Assembly (NCBI RefSeq): GCF_003606385.1
Contig: NZ_CP032514.1
Span: forward strand, 1,612,001-1,676,000
Reading direction: 5' to 3'
From: Actinomyces lilanjuaniae
GTDB taxonomy: Bacteria > Actinomycetota > Actinomycetes > Actinomycetales > Actinomycetaceae
Length of the DNA: 64,000 bases
Of the stretch, positions 1-8,030 are shown piece by piece. The translations under genes and the position numbers were made by a program. The notes under the pieces were generated by a model. The model was given only the letters and a program-made list of their open reading frames with translations, had not been told where the DNA came from and made no database searches. Position 1 is the stretch's first letter. The number at the start of each line of letters is the position of its first letter.

Positions 1-1646
1 ACCGCGGCCAGGTGGTGGCATCACAGTGGATGTCGGGACGCAAGAAGGGAGTCCTGTCCACAGTGGTGGTCTCCACCGTGGACCAGGTCCTGTTCATGGC
101 CCTGCAGGCCAAGCACGCGATGCTGCGCCACCTGGGCCTGGCAGGAAAGGTTGTGGTCATCGACGAGGTGCACGCCTACGACGCCTACATGAACGTCTAC
201 CTGGCACGGGCCATCGAGTGGCTGGCAGAGTACGGCACCTCGGTGGTCCTGCTCTCCGCGACCCTGCCGGTGCAGATCAAGCGGACCCTGATGGAGGCCT
301 ACGCGCGCGGCCTGCACGCCCAGCGGCCGCTGGGGGAGCTCTCCAGCGCCTACCCACTGGTGACGGCGCTCAGTCGGCAGGGCTCACGGGAGCTGGAAGT
401 ACCGCCACGGCCTGCGGACATCGACGCTGCCGTGTCCACCATCGCCGACGACGTAGCCACCCTGGTGAGCAGGGTCCTGGAGAGCACTGAGAAGGGCGGA
501 TGCGTCCTGGTGCTGTGCAACACGGTAGCCCGTGCGCAGGACGCCTACACAGCCCTGCGCACGGAGATGGGCGAGGACGTCAGGCTGCTGCACGCACGCT
601 TCGTCGCCGGGGACAGAGTGAGCCTGGAGAAGGAGCTGGTGGCTGAGATGGGACCTCGCGCCCACCATGGCTCAGGCCGACCAGCCCGCCGGGTGGTGGT
701 AGCAACCCAGGTTGCCGAGCAGTCCTTGGATATCGACGTCGACCTGCTCATCACCGATATCGCGCCGATGGACCTCATCCTTCAGCGCCTGGGGCGCCTG
801 CACCGGCATGCACGCCCTGAGGGGACAGGCCAGAGGGGCTGCGCCACCCCGGATGATCCTGCGGGGCCTGGTGGGAGCCGACCCGCAGACCGACGCTGCC
901 ACGCCGCTTAGCGGCTCCGAGGAACTCTTCGACCCTCATCGACAGCTGTCTACGACGAGGCGCTTCTCCTGGCCACCTACGCCACTCTGCTGGAGGGCCC
1001 CTGGGCGGCGGTGTCCTGACCCGCCCTGACGACGTCCCCCACCTGGTGCAGACCACCTACTCCCCCGCTCCCCCGATCCCTGCCGCGTGGGAGAAGGTAT
1101 GGCAGGAGGCCGTGGTGGCGCGGGGCGGGACCGAGACCGTTCCGAGTCCCGAGCCTCCACCTTTGTCTTCCCCCGGCAGGCAGCGCGAGGCGACTCAGTG
1201 ACCTCTTTACCGCCCAGGACCGGGACATCGCGGACTCAGCCCGCTCGGAGGCCTCGGGACTGGCCCAGGTGCGCGACTCCGACCCGACGATCGAGGCCGT
1301 CGTCATCGTTGACCGCCCGGGAGGCTACACGCCCCTACCGTGGCTGGTACGCGGTGGTGCGACGCGGACCCTGGTTGACGACCAGGATCCAGGGTGGACC
1401 ACGGCTCGTGTGCTGGCGCGCTCAACGGTTCGCCTGCCCAGGTCACTGTGCCTGGGGCGAACTTTTGACACCACGATCGACGCCCTGGAGCGAGCCACAC
1501 CCATCGGCTGGGCTGCTAACGGTCTGCTGCGCGGGCTGGTGGCGCTGCGGCTCGACAGCGAGCTGACCTGTGAGGTCTCGGAGCGCCGCCTGCGCTATGA
1601 GCGCGAGCTCGGCCTCCAGGAGACCCAAGAGCAAAGAGGAACTTGA
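1..1646 (+). pseudogene. cas3: Cas3 helicase-nuclease, C-terminal part, five frameshifts
   Basis: This is the helicase half of the type I-E effector that unwinds and degrades DNA marked by Cascade; the HD nuclease part lies upstream of the window. Readable pieces carry the DExH motif as DEVHAYD (about 168-188), SATLP (motif III, about 257-271), and TQVAEQSLDID followed by QRLGRLHRH (motif VI, about 783-809). After that the reading frame changes near 821-824, 933-935, 1003-1005, 1115-1140 and 1171-1174. Following the changes gives a continuous Cas3 C-terminal domain ending at the TGA at 1644-1646 (last piece from about 1190, with SDLFTAQDRD). Each change sits in or beside a G or C run. casA starts 73 bp downstream. 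Either this is a dead cas3 or the sequence has several undercalled homopolymers; the intact motifs and codon use favour the latter. Confidence 0.85.
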
Positions 1647-1719
1647 GCAGGGACACATGTCACTGGTGCATGTTACGCTCGACACTCAGTGACTACATCT
1701 TTCACATCCAGGAGACGCT

Positions 1720-3390
1720 GTGTCCTCCTCTTCCTTCTTCTCACTCCTGTCCCAGCCCTGGATCCGCTGCGACATGCCCGACGGCTCTTCCCAGGAGCTG
1801 TCCCTGCGAGAACTGTTCGACGGCGAGCACCCCGCCCTGCGCGTGCGCGGGGACTCCCCCACCCAGGACTACGCGGTCCTGCGCCTGGTCTTGGCGATCA
1901 CCTGGCGCGCCCACCGCACGGACGAGGTCCTGGCCGACGTTCACGACCCCTACCGCTTCGACGACTGGTGGGAGGAGACCTTCGCCCAGGCGCGCTCGGG
2001 AGCCAGGGACGAGGTGGTGCTGGAGTACCTGGAGCAGCACGCCGAGCGCTTCGACCTGCTCCACCCGCAGACCCCTTTCCTCCAGGTGCCAGACCTGGAC
2101 ACGGCCAAGAGCACTCGGCTTCCAGTGCGTAGGATCGTCCCGGAGGCCGAGCAGGACTACTTCACCACGCGCGCCGGGCACGAGCTGGACAGCCTCACAC
2201 TGGCTGAGGCGGCTCGCTGGTCGGTACACCTGCAGGCCTATGACTACTCGGGCATCAAGTCCGGAGCGCTGGGTGACCCGAGGGTCAAGGGAGGCAAGGG
2301 CTATCCCATTGGCCAGGGCTGGACGGGACTGACCGGCGGGGTGGTCGTCCACGGACGCAGCCTGCGTGAGACGCTCGTCCTCAACACCCCAGCACGGCTG
2401 GTGATGTCCACTGACACAGCGGCTGATCTCCCCGCGTGGGAGCGCCAGCCCGATGACGCCACCGAGCGTCCCAGCACGGCGCCCACCGGCCCTTGTGACC
2501 TGCTGACCTGGCAGTCGCGTCGGCTCCGGCTGTTCGTGGAGGATGGCCGCGTCACCTCCGTCCTGGTCAGCAACGGGGACAAGATCCCGGAGGCTGGAGC
2601 CAACATCCTGGCTGACCCCATGACGCCCTACCGGTACTCAGCCAACAAGTCCAAGAAAGGCTCCCCTGTCTTCTACCCCCGGCCCCACGACGCCGAGCAG
2701 ACCGTGTGGCGCAGCCTGGAGCCCCTGCTGGTCCGTGAGGGTGTCATCGTCGACCTGCCGGGCGGCGGACGGGCCAAGGGGGCTCAGCCCCCCAAGGCCC
2801 CGGCTACCATCACCGCCCTGACCGAGCTGAGGAACGAGGGCCTCCTCACCGAGGAGCCCCTGACCGTCGAGCTCGTCTCCGTGCACTACGGGCCCCAGGC
2901 AGCCTCAGTGTCCCACGTTGTGAGCACCCTCCTGGAACTGCCCCGCTCCGTCCTGACCTCACGCAGTCCCCAGCTCACGGAGGTTCTCCTCTCCGCTGGC
3001 CGGGGGGCACGGGAGGCGTCTGTGCGCTACGGCCGTTACGTCGGCAACCTCCTGACAGCCGCAGGCGGGGACTACGTCTACCAGGCCGAGGCCGCCGCAG
3101 GCGTGCTTGATACCCTGGAACCTGCCTTCCGCTCATGGCTGGTCACTGTTGACACCCGGGATCCCGACGGCTCCCTCGCCACCTGGTTCCGGCTGGTCGA
3201 GCACCAGGTCCTGGACATGGCAGCCACGCGTCTAAGTGGCGCGGGCCCCAAGGCACTGGCAGGCCGGGTGGTGGACCAGGGTGGCTCCTCGCGCATCATC
3301 TCCGCAGGTACCGCTTTCCAGCGCCTCCAGCACGACCTGCACGCGCTTCTTCCCCAACCAGTCCTGAACAAGGAGAAGGCACATGACTGA
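1720..3390 (+). CDS. casA: Cascade large subunit Cse1/CasA
   Basis: The 556-residue protein is the large subunit of the type I-E Cascade complex, which recognises the PAM and recruits Cas3. It begins with FFSLLSQPWIRC, typical of the family N-terminus (LL..PWI), and has the expected length for Cse1. The start is a GTG at 1720, preceded by AGGAG at 1710-1714. It is the first intact gene after cas3 and overlaps casB by 8 bp, so the subunits are probably translated together. The 73-bp gap after cas3 could hold a promoter, but I see no convincing one. Confidence 0.93.
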   Translation: MSSSSFFSLLSQPWIRCDMPDGSSQELSLRELFDGEHPALRVRGDSPTQDYAVLRLVLAITWRAHRTDEVLADVHDPYRFDDWWEETFAQARSGARDEVVLEYLEQHAERFDLLHPQTPFLQVPDLDTAKSTRLPVRRIVPEAEQDYFTTRAGHELDSLTLAEAARWSVHLQAYDYSGIKSGALGDPRVKGGKGYPIGQGWTGLTGGVVVHGRSLRETLVLNTPARLVMSTDTAADLPAWERQPDDATERPSTAPTGPCDLLTWQSRRLRLFVEDGRVTSVLVSNGDKIPEAGANILADPMTPYRYSANKSKKGSPVFYPRPHDAEQTVWRSLEPLLVREGVIVDLPGGGRAKGAQPPKAPATITALTELRNEGLLTEEPLTVELVSVHYGPQAASVSHVVSTLLELPRSVLTSRSPQLTEVLLSAGRGAREASVRYGRYVGNLLTAAGGDYVYQAEAAAGVLDTLEPAFRSWLVTVDTRDPDGSLATWFRLVEHQVLDMAATRLSGAGPKALAGRVVDQGGSSRIISAGTAFQRLQHDLHALLPQPVLNKEKAHD

Positions 3391-4084
3391 GGCACCCGTC
3401 CTTGCTGACAGCACTACCCCACCACAGGCACCTCCTCAACGACCCAGAGGAACCAGAGGAAAGGGAGAACGGCTTGCGTCGGCCGTCGCGGCAGCAGCCT
3501 CAGGCCTCCAGGATGCCTACCTGGGCCGTCGCACCCAGCAGAAGCAGGCCGAGGCCCGGCGGATTCTGGCCACGCTCCGTCGCCGGGCAGGTATGACGGC
3601 TGACAACGACCCCTTAGCGTGGCAGGCGGCGCTGGAGGAACTCCTGCCCAACCTGGATGAGGATCTTCTCGGAGGCGATGAGGTCAGCCCTTATGAGAGT
3701 GCCGCTTTTGCGGCACTGTGCCTGTTCGCCCTGCACATGCAGTCCCAGACCGCACCCATGCATGTGACCGGTCAGAGCCTGGCCCGGGCTGTCGGGCACC
3801 TTGACACCCGTCGGGAGTCGAGCTCCATCAAGCCCCGTTTCGACGCCGTCCTGCTCTGCCGCAACCCGGTGACGCGCCTGCACCACCTGCGGAACCTGGT
3901 CACCTTGCTGCGCACCGAGCACATCGGAGCCGATTACGGGCGCCTGGCCGTGGACCTGCGCCTGCTGGAGCTTCCCGACCGCAACCGGGTGCTGCTGCGC
4001 TGGGGGCGGGACTTTTCCTCCGGCCACTACACGACACCGTCGCAGACCAGCACTGCCGACACCACCACAGCCGACAACCGCTGA
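3383..4084 (+). CDS. casB: Cascade small subunit Cse2/CasB
   Basis: This 233-residue protein is the small, mostly helical subunit present as a dimer along the Cascade backbone, where it stabilises crRNA and the displaced DNA strand. Features typical of the family are the pattern PYESAAFAALCLFALHMQ near residues 101-118 and the conserved RFDAVLLC and RLHHLRNLVTLLR stretches in the second half. The N-terminal 30 residues are Pro/Thr-rich and the last 20 are Thr-rich, both probably disordered. The ATG at 3383 lies inside the end of casA. A 30-bp gap with a GAAAGGA ribosome-binding site separates it from casC. Confidence 0.9.
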   Translation: MTEAPVLADSTTPPQAPPQRPRGTRGKGERLASAVAAAASGLQDAYLGRRTQQKQAEARRILATLRRRAGMTADNDPLAWQAALEELLPNLDEDLLGGDEVSPYESAAFAALCLFALHMQSQTAPMHVTGQSLARAVGHLDTRRESSSIKPRFDAVLLCRNPVTRLHHLRNLVTLLRTEHIGADYGRLAVDLRLLELPDRNRVLLRWGRDFSSGHYTTPSQTSTADTTTADNR

Positions 4085-4114
4085 GCACCCTCCCCACGAA
4101 AGGATACTTCTACC

Positions 4115-5251
4115 ATGGCCCTGACCATCGATATCCACGCTCTGCAGTCCCTGCCGCCCAGCAACATCAACCGTGATGACACCGGCGCTCCGAAGTCCGC
4201 AGTCTTTGGCGGGGCGGTGCGGCAGCGTGTGTCCTCCCAGGCCTGGAAGCGGGCCATCCGCAAGGACTTCGACTCCTACCTCAGCAAGGCGGACCTGGGA
4301 ACCCGCTCCAAGCGTGTGGTGGACCTGGTAGCCAAGCGCGTGTGCCTGCTGGATGAGAGCTACAGCCGCGAGACGGCCTTAAAGGCCGCTGAGGCCGTCT
4401 TCAAGGCCGCTGGGATCAAGACGGTGGAACCCAAGGTGCGTGAGGATGAGGAGCCTCGCGCACCAGAGACCGGCTACCTCCTGTTCCTGTCCGACAGGCA
4501 GGTGGAGCAGGCCGCCCGCTTCATCCTGGACAACGGGGGCAAGGCCCCGTCCAAGAAGCAGGCCAAGGATATCCTCGACCAGGGTCACAGCATCGACGTG
4601 GCCATGTTCGGCCGGATGGTGGCTGACGCGCCGGACTACAACGTGGATGCCGCCGTCCAGGTCGCTCACGCCATCGGCGTGCACGAGTCCGAGCCCGAGT
4701 TCGACTACTTCACCGCAGTGGACGATGAGGTACAGCGGGGTGGGGAGGAGACCGGCGCGGGGATGATCGGGACGATCCAGATGATGTCCTCCACGCTCTA
4801 CCGCTTCGCCACCATTGACGTGCTGTCCCTGCGGGAGAACCTCGGGGGTGACTCGGAGGCGACGCTGACGGCCGCGAGCAGCTTCCTGCGCAGCTTTATC
4901 CGCTCCCTGCCCACAGGCAAGATCACCACCTTCGCTAACAATACCCTTCCCGAGCTGGTGTACGTCACCGTACGTGACGACCGCCCCGTGTCCCTGGTCA
5001 ATGCCTTCGAGAATCCGGTACGCGGGGACGAGGGCACGAGCCGACGGCGCGCAGCAGCCCGGGCACTGGCCGAGGAGGCCCGTTCCGTCAGCGAGGTCTA
5101 TGAGATGCTACCTCTGGCCTCGTTCATCGTGTCCCTGAGTGACCTGGGAGAGGAGATGGATGGCCTGGGTGAGAGGGTGAGGCTTTCAGAGCTCTTGGAC
5201 CGGGTGACATCAGTTGTACGTCAGAGGCTCAGCGAGGGATCACAGGCATGA
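4115..5251 (+). CDS. casC: Cascade backbone subunit Cas7e/CasC
   Basis: This 378-residue RAMP protein polymerises as six copies along the crRNA spacer to form the Cascade backbone. The N-terminus is characteristic of Cas7e: IDIHALQSLPPSNINRDD followed by FGG, RQRVSSQAWKRAIR. FANNTLPELVYVTVRDDRPVSLVNAFE in the middle-to-C-terminal part (split here: FANNTLPE, then RPVSLVNAFE) is also typical. It has its own good ribosome-binding site, which suits the high copy number needed. Its stop overlaps the casD start by 4 bp (ATGA at 5248-5251). Confidence 0.95.
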   Translation: MALTIDIHALQSLPPSNINRDDTGAPKSAVFGGAVRQRVSSQAWKRAIRKDFDSYLSKADLGTRSKRVVDLVAKRVCLLDESYSRETALKAAEAVFKAAGIKTVEPKVREDEEPRAPETGYLLFLSDRQVEQAARFILDNGGKAPSKKQAKDILDQGHSIDVAMFGRMVADAPDYNVDAAVQVAHAIGVHESEPEFDYFTAVDDEVQRGGEETGAGMIGTIQMMSSTLYRFATIDVLSLRENLGGDSEATLTAASSFLRSFIRSLPTGKITTFANNTLPELVYVTVRDDRPVSLVNAFENPVRGDEGTSRRRAAARALAEEARSVSEVYEMLPLASFIVSLSDLGEEMDGLGERVRLSELLDRVTSVVRQRLSEGSQA

Positions 5252-5961
5252 CCCACTCACTGCTGCTACTGCTGCGGGGACCGCTGCAGTCCTGGGGAGA
5301 TGACAGCCGCTACACGATACGGCAGACGCGCTCCTATCCGGGCAAGTCGGGGGTGCTGGGTCTGCTGGCAGCCGCTCAGGGACGCCGACGTACCGACCCG
5401 GTAGAGGATCTGGCGCGCCTGTCCTTCGGGGTGCGCGTGGACCAGCCAGGGCGCGTCCTCAAAGACTTTCAGACCTCAACGGCCTGGCAGAAAGGCGAGT
5501 CTACTCCGCTGGCGCTGGTGAGTCGCTACTACCTCACCGATGCGGTTTTTGTGGCCGCCGTGGGTGGGGAGAAGCCTCTCCTCAAGGCACTGGAGGACGC
5601 CCTGAAGCGTCCTCGGTTCCCTCTGTTCCTGGGGCGGCGCTCCTGCCCGGCGGGCACGGATCTGCCCATCGGCGTGCGTGAGGGCGACGTCGATACCGTG
5701 CTGCGGGCCGAGCCCTGGCATGCCTCACAGAACTACCGCCGCAGCGTGCCTCAGCGGATGAGTCTGTCAATCTTCCGGGACAGGTTGCCCGGTGAGCAGG
5801 AGGCGGCCTACGCGCGCCGTCGCGACGTCCCCCTGAGCTTCGACCCGGCACGCAGGGACTACGGATGGCGCGACGTCATCGCCGCAGATCCCGTTGACGT
5901 CAGTAACCCCGAGGGATCGGCAGTGCCGGACCCGTTCTTCTCCGCGGTGGTGTCCGCATGA
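5248..5961 (+). CDS. casD: Cascade subunit Cas5e/CasD
   Basis: The 237-residue RAMP protein binds the 5' handle of the crRNA and caps the Cas7 filament. LLLLLRGPLQSWGDDSRY at the N-terminus and YPGKSGVLGLLAAAQGR near residues 30-46 are Cas5e signatures; RPRFPLFLGRRSCP (about 124-137) is the usual second motif. It overlaps casC upstream and casE downstream by 4 bp each, indicating translational coupling. Length is normal for the family. Confidence 0.94.
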   Translation: MTHSLLLLLRGPLQSWGDDSRYTIRQTRSYPGKSGVLGLLAAAQGRRRTDPVEDLARLSFGVRVDQPGRVLKDFQTSTAWQKGESTPLALVSRYYLTDAVFVAAVGGEKPLLKALEDALKRPRFPLFLGRRSCPAGTDLPIGVREGDVDTVLRAEPWHASQNYRRSVPQRMSLSIFRDRLPGEQEAAYARRRDVPLSFDPARRDYGWRDVIAADPVDVSNPEGSAVPDPFFSAVVSA

Positions 5962-6662
5962 CAATATTCACGCGAGTTCTGCTCAATCCTGGTAAGAGGC
6001 GAGGACGGGAGCTCCTGCTCGACCCGCAGGCAATGCATGCAACGGTCAGAGCACTCTTCCCGCCAGATCTCCGCACTGATGAGGGCCGGGTGCTGTGGCG
6101 GCTCGACTCGTCCACGGAGCACACGCACCTGCTGTACATCGTGTCACCAGAGGCACCAGATGCCACCGACCTGGTAGAGCGTGCGGGGTGGGTCACGCGC
6201 CCAGCACAGTCAGTGGACTACCAGCCGATGCTGGACAGGCTGCGCACGGGTCAGGAGTGGGAGTTCCGGCTGCGCGCCAACCCGGTACACAGCGAGCCTC
6301 ATACTCAGGGCCCGCGAGGCAAGGTGCTGCCTCATGTCACTGTTGCCCAGCAGACACGGTGGCTGGTGGGCAAGAGTGCCCAGCATGGTTTCGAGGTGCT
6401 GTCTCACAGCGAGTTCTCCCCCGAGGGGGATGATGAAGTAGTCGTGCACCAAGTAGCCGTTACGGAACGTAGGGACCTGCGCTTCCGTCGCTATGACTCG
6501 AAGCATGGCAGGCACGGCCACGTCACGCTCCGCCAGGCACAGTTCGACGGCGTGCTGCGGGTGACGGACGCGGGACTACTGCGCGCAGCACTCGTCAACG
6601 GCATCGGGCGGGGTAAGGCCTACGGCTGCGGACTACTAACCCTGGCACATTCAAAGGTGTGA
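5958..6662 (+). CDS. casE: CRISPR RNA endonuclease Cas6e/CasE
   Basis: This 234-residue RAMP ribonuclease cuts pre-crRNA at the base of the repeat hairpin and stays bound to the 3' handle. The probable catalytic histidine is H27 in QAMHATVRALFP. The glycine-rich RNA-binding loop near the C-terminus reads NGIGRGKAYGCGLLTL. The repeat it would process contains a strong stem, CCCCGC paired with GCGGGG, which matches Cas6e specificity for hairpin repeats. It overlaps casD by 4 bp and ends 4 bp before the GTG of cas1. Confidence 0.94.
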   Translation: MTIFTRVLLNPGKRRGRELLLDPQAMHATVRALFPPDLRTDEGRVLWRLDSSTEHTHLLYIVSPEAPDATDLVERAGWVTRPAQSVDYQPMLDRLRTGQEWEFRLRANPVHSEPHTQGPRGKVLPHVTVAQQTRWLVGKSAQHGFEVLSHSEFSPEGDDEVVVHQVAVTERRDLRFRRYDSKHGRHGHVTLRQAQFDGVLRVTDAGLLRAALVNGIGRGKAYGCGLLTLAHSKV

Positions 6663-6666
6663 CCCC

Positions 6667-7614
6667 GTGGCTGCACCCAAGGGCGCTCCGCCCCCGGAGC
6701 GCAAAGAGCTGGTCAGGGTAGAGGATCGGTTGTCCTTCCTGTACGCGGAGCACTGCACGGTACACCGCGACGACAACGCGCTGACTCTCACGGATCAGCA
6801 GGGCGTGGTGCACGCCCCAGCGGCGACGCTCGGTGCGCTGCTGCTGGGGCCGGGCACCCGAGTCACCCACGGCGCAATACGCCTGCTCGGCGACGCCGGT
6901 GTGACAACTGTGTGGACCGGGGAGATGGGCGTGCGCTACTACGCCCACGGCAGGCCCTTAGCGAAGTCTTCCCAGATGGCGATGACTCAGGCACGACTGG
7001 TAACCAACCAGCGTTCCCGCCTAGAGGTTGCGCGCGCCATGTACCGCATGAGGTTCGAGGGCGAGGACGTCAGCAGGCTGACCATGTCCCAGCTGCGGGG
7101 CCGGGAAGGGGCGAGGATGAAAAAAGTGTACCGGGACCTGTCCCGGCGCACCGGCGTGGAGTGGGACCGTCGTAGTTACCAGGTAGAGGACTTCGAGGCC
7201 AGCAACCCGATCAATAAGGCGTTGACATCTGCTAACGCCTGCCTGTACGGGGTGACACATGCCGTCGTGGTGTCCTTGGGCTGCATCCCCTCCCTCGGTT
7301 TCGTCCACCAGGGTACGGATAGAGCCTTCGTCTACGATGTCGCCGACCTCTACAAGGCCGAGGTCGCGATTCCTGCCGCCTTCGAATCCGTTGCAGCCAG
7401 TGCAGCCGGTGGAGACGACCCGGAGACGGCTGCCCGTCGTCGGGTCCGTGACGCGGTGGTGAGCGAGCGACTCCTGCCACGGATGGTGAGAGACGTCTGC
7501 GACCTGCTGCAGGTGGATGACCTGGAGGCACCGGACATAGGTGACCTGGTGCTGTGGTCCGAGCTGGGCACGGTAAGCAGTGGCGTCAACTACGCGGAGG
7601 CCGAGCAGGAATGA
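6667..7614 (+). CDS. cas1: CRISPR integrase Cas1e
   Basis: This 315-residue integrase works with Cas2 to insert new spacers at the leader end of the array. The metal-binding residues expected for Cas1 are present: E147 in LRGREG, H214 in GFVHQGTDR, and D224/D227 in YDVADLYK. The start is GTG at 6667, right after casE. The stop codon overlaps the ATG of cas2, as is usual for this pair. No frameshift or missing residue is visible. Confidence 0.95.
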   Translation: MAAPKGAPPPERKELVRVEDRLSFLYAEHCTVHRDDNALTLTDQQGVVHAPAATLGALLLGPGTRVTHGAIRLLGDAGVTTVWTGEMGVRYYAHGRPLAKSSQMAMTQARLVTNQRSRLEVARAMYRMRFEGEDVSRLTMSQLRGREGARMKKVYRDLSRRTGVEWDRRSYQVEDFEASNPINKALTSANACLYGVTHAVVVSLGCIPSLGFVHQGTDRAFVYDVADLYKAEVAIPAAFESVAASAAGGDDPETAARRRVRDAVVSERLLPRMVRDVCDLLQVDDLEAPDIGDLVLWSELGTVSSGVNYAEAEQE

Positions 7615-8012
7615 TGACCTTAGTCCTTAGTGCCTGCCCGGCAGGACTTCGAGGCGACTTGACCAAGTGGCTGCTGGAGATCAGTCCGGGTGTGTTCGTC
7701 GGGCAGGTGAGTGCTCGCGTGCGTGACCTGCTGTGGGAAAGGACTGTGGCGCTGTGCAAGGACGGTCGGGCTCTGCTGATCTTCAGCGCGGCCACGGAAC
7801 AGGGGTTTGCCTACCGGACCCACAACCACGAGTGGGAACCGGTGGACTGCGATGGGGTGCTGTTGCTTCGCAGGCCGCTCCAGCCGAAGAGGCAGGTAAG
7901 ACGCACGGGCTGGAGTACTGCCCGAGCCCAGCAGCGCTCTCGGCGCCCGCGGTGGGCAGCACCACGTCCCGACGCAACCAAGTCGTACCAGAACGAGCCG
8001 GATCCAGGGTAA
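7611..8012 (+). CDS. cas2: CRISPR adaptation protein Cas2e
   Basis: Cas2 is the dimeric scaffold bridging Cas1 dimers during spacer integration. Residues 1-95 match Cas2e: LVLSACPAGLRGDLTKWLLE, GVFVGQVSARVRD, then HEWEPVDCDGVLLLRRP. A basic C-terminal tail of about 35 residues (starting GWSTARAQQRSRR) makes it 133 residues, longer than the E. coli protein of about 95; similar tails occur in actinobacterial Cas2e. Two adjacent ATGs at 7611 and 7614 are possible starts. The stop lies 18 bp before the first CRISPR repeat, so the tail-coding DNA must overlap any array leader. Confidence 0.92.
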   Translation: MMTLVLSACPAGLRGDLTKWLLEISPGVFVGQVSARVRDLLWERTVALCKDGRALLIFSAATEQGFAYRTHNHEWEPVDCDGVLLLRRPLQPKRQVRRTGWSTARAQQRSRRPRWAAPRPDATKSYQNEPDPG

Positions 8013-8030
8013 ACTCGCAGGTCAGGAAGT
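7900..8030 (+). promoter_or_regulatory. Presumed CRISPR leader, overlapping the cas2 3' end
   Basis: Repeat orientation and the degenerate repeat at the opposite end place the leader here. Only 18 bp separate the cas2 stop from the first repeat, so leader and array promoter must lie mostly inside the cas2 tail. A possible -10 element, TAAACT, lies at 8010-8015 and overlaps the cas2 stop codon. There is no AT-rich stretch or clear IHF-like site. The boundary at 7900 is a guess. Confidence 0.35.
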
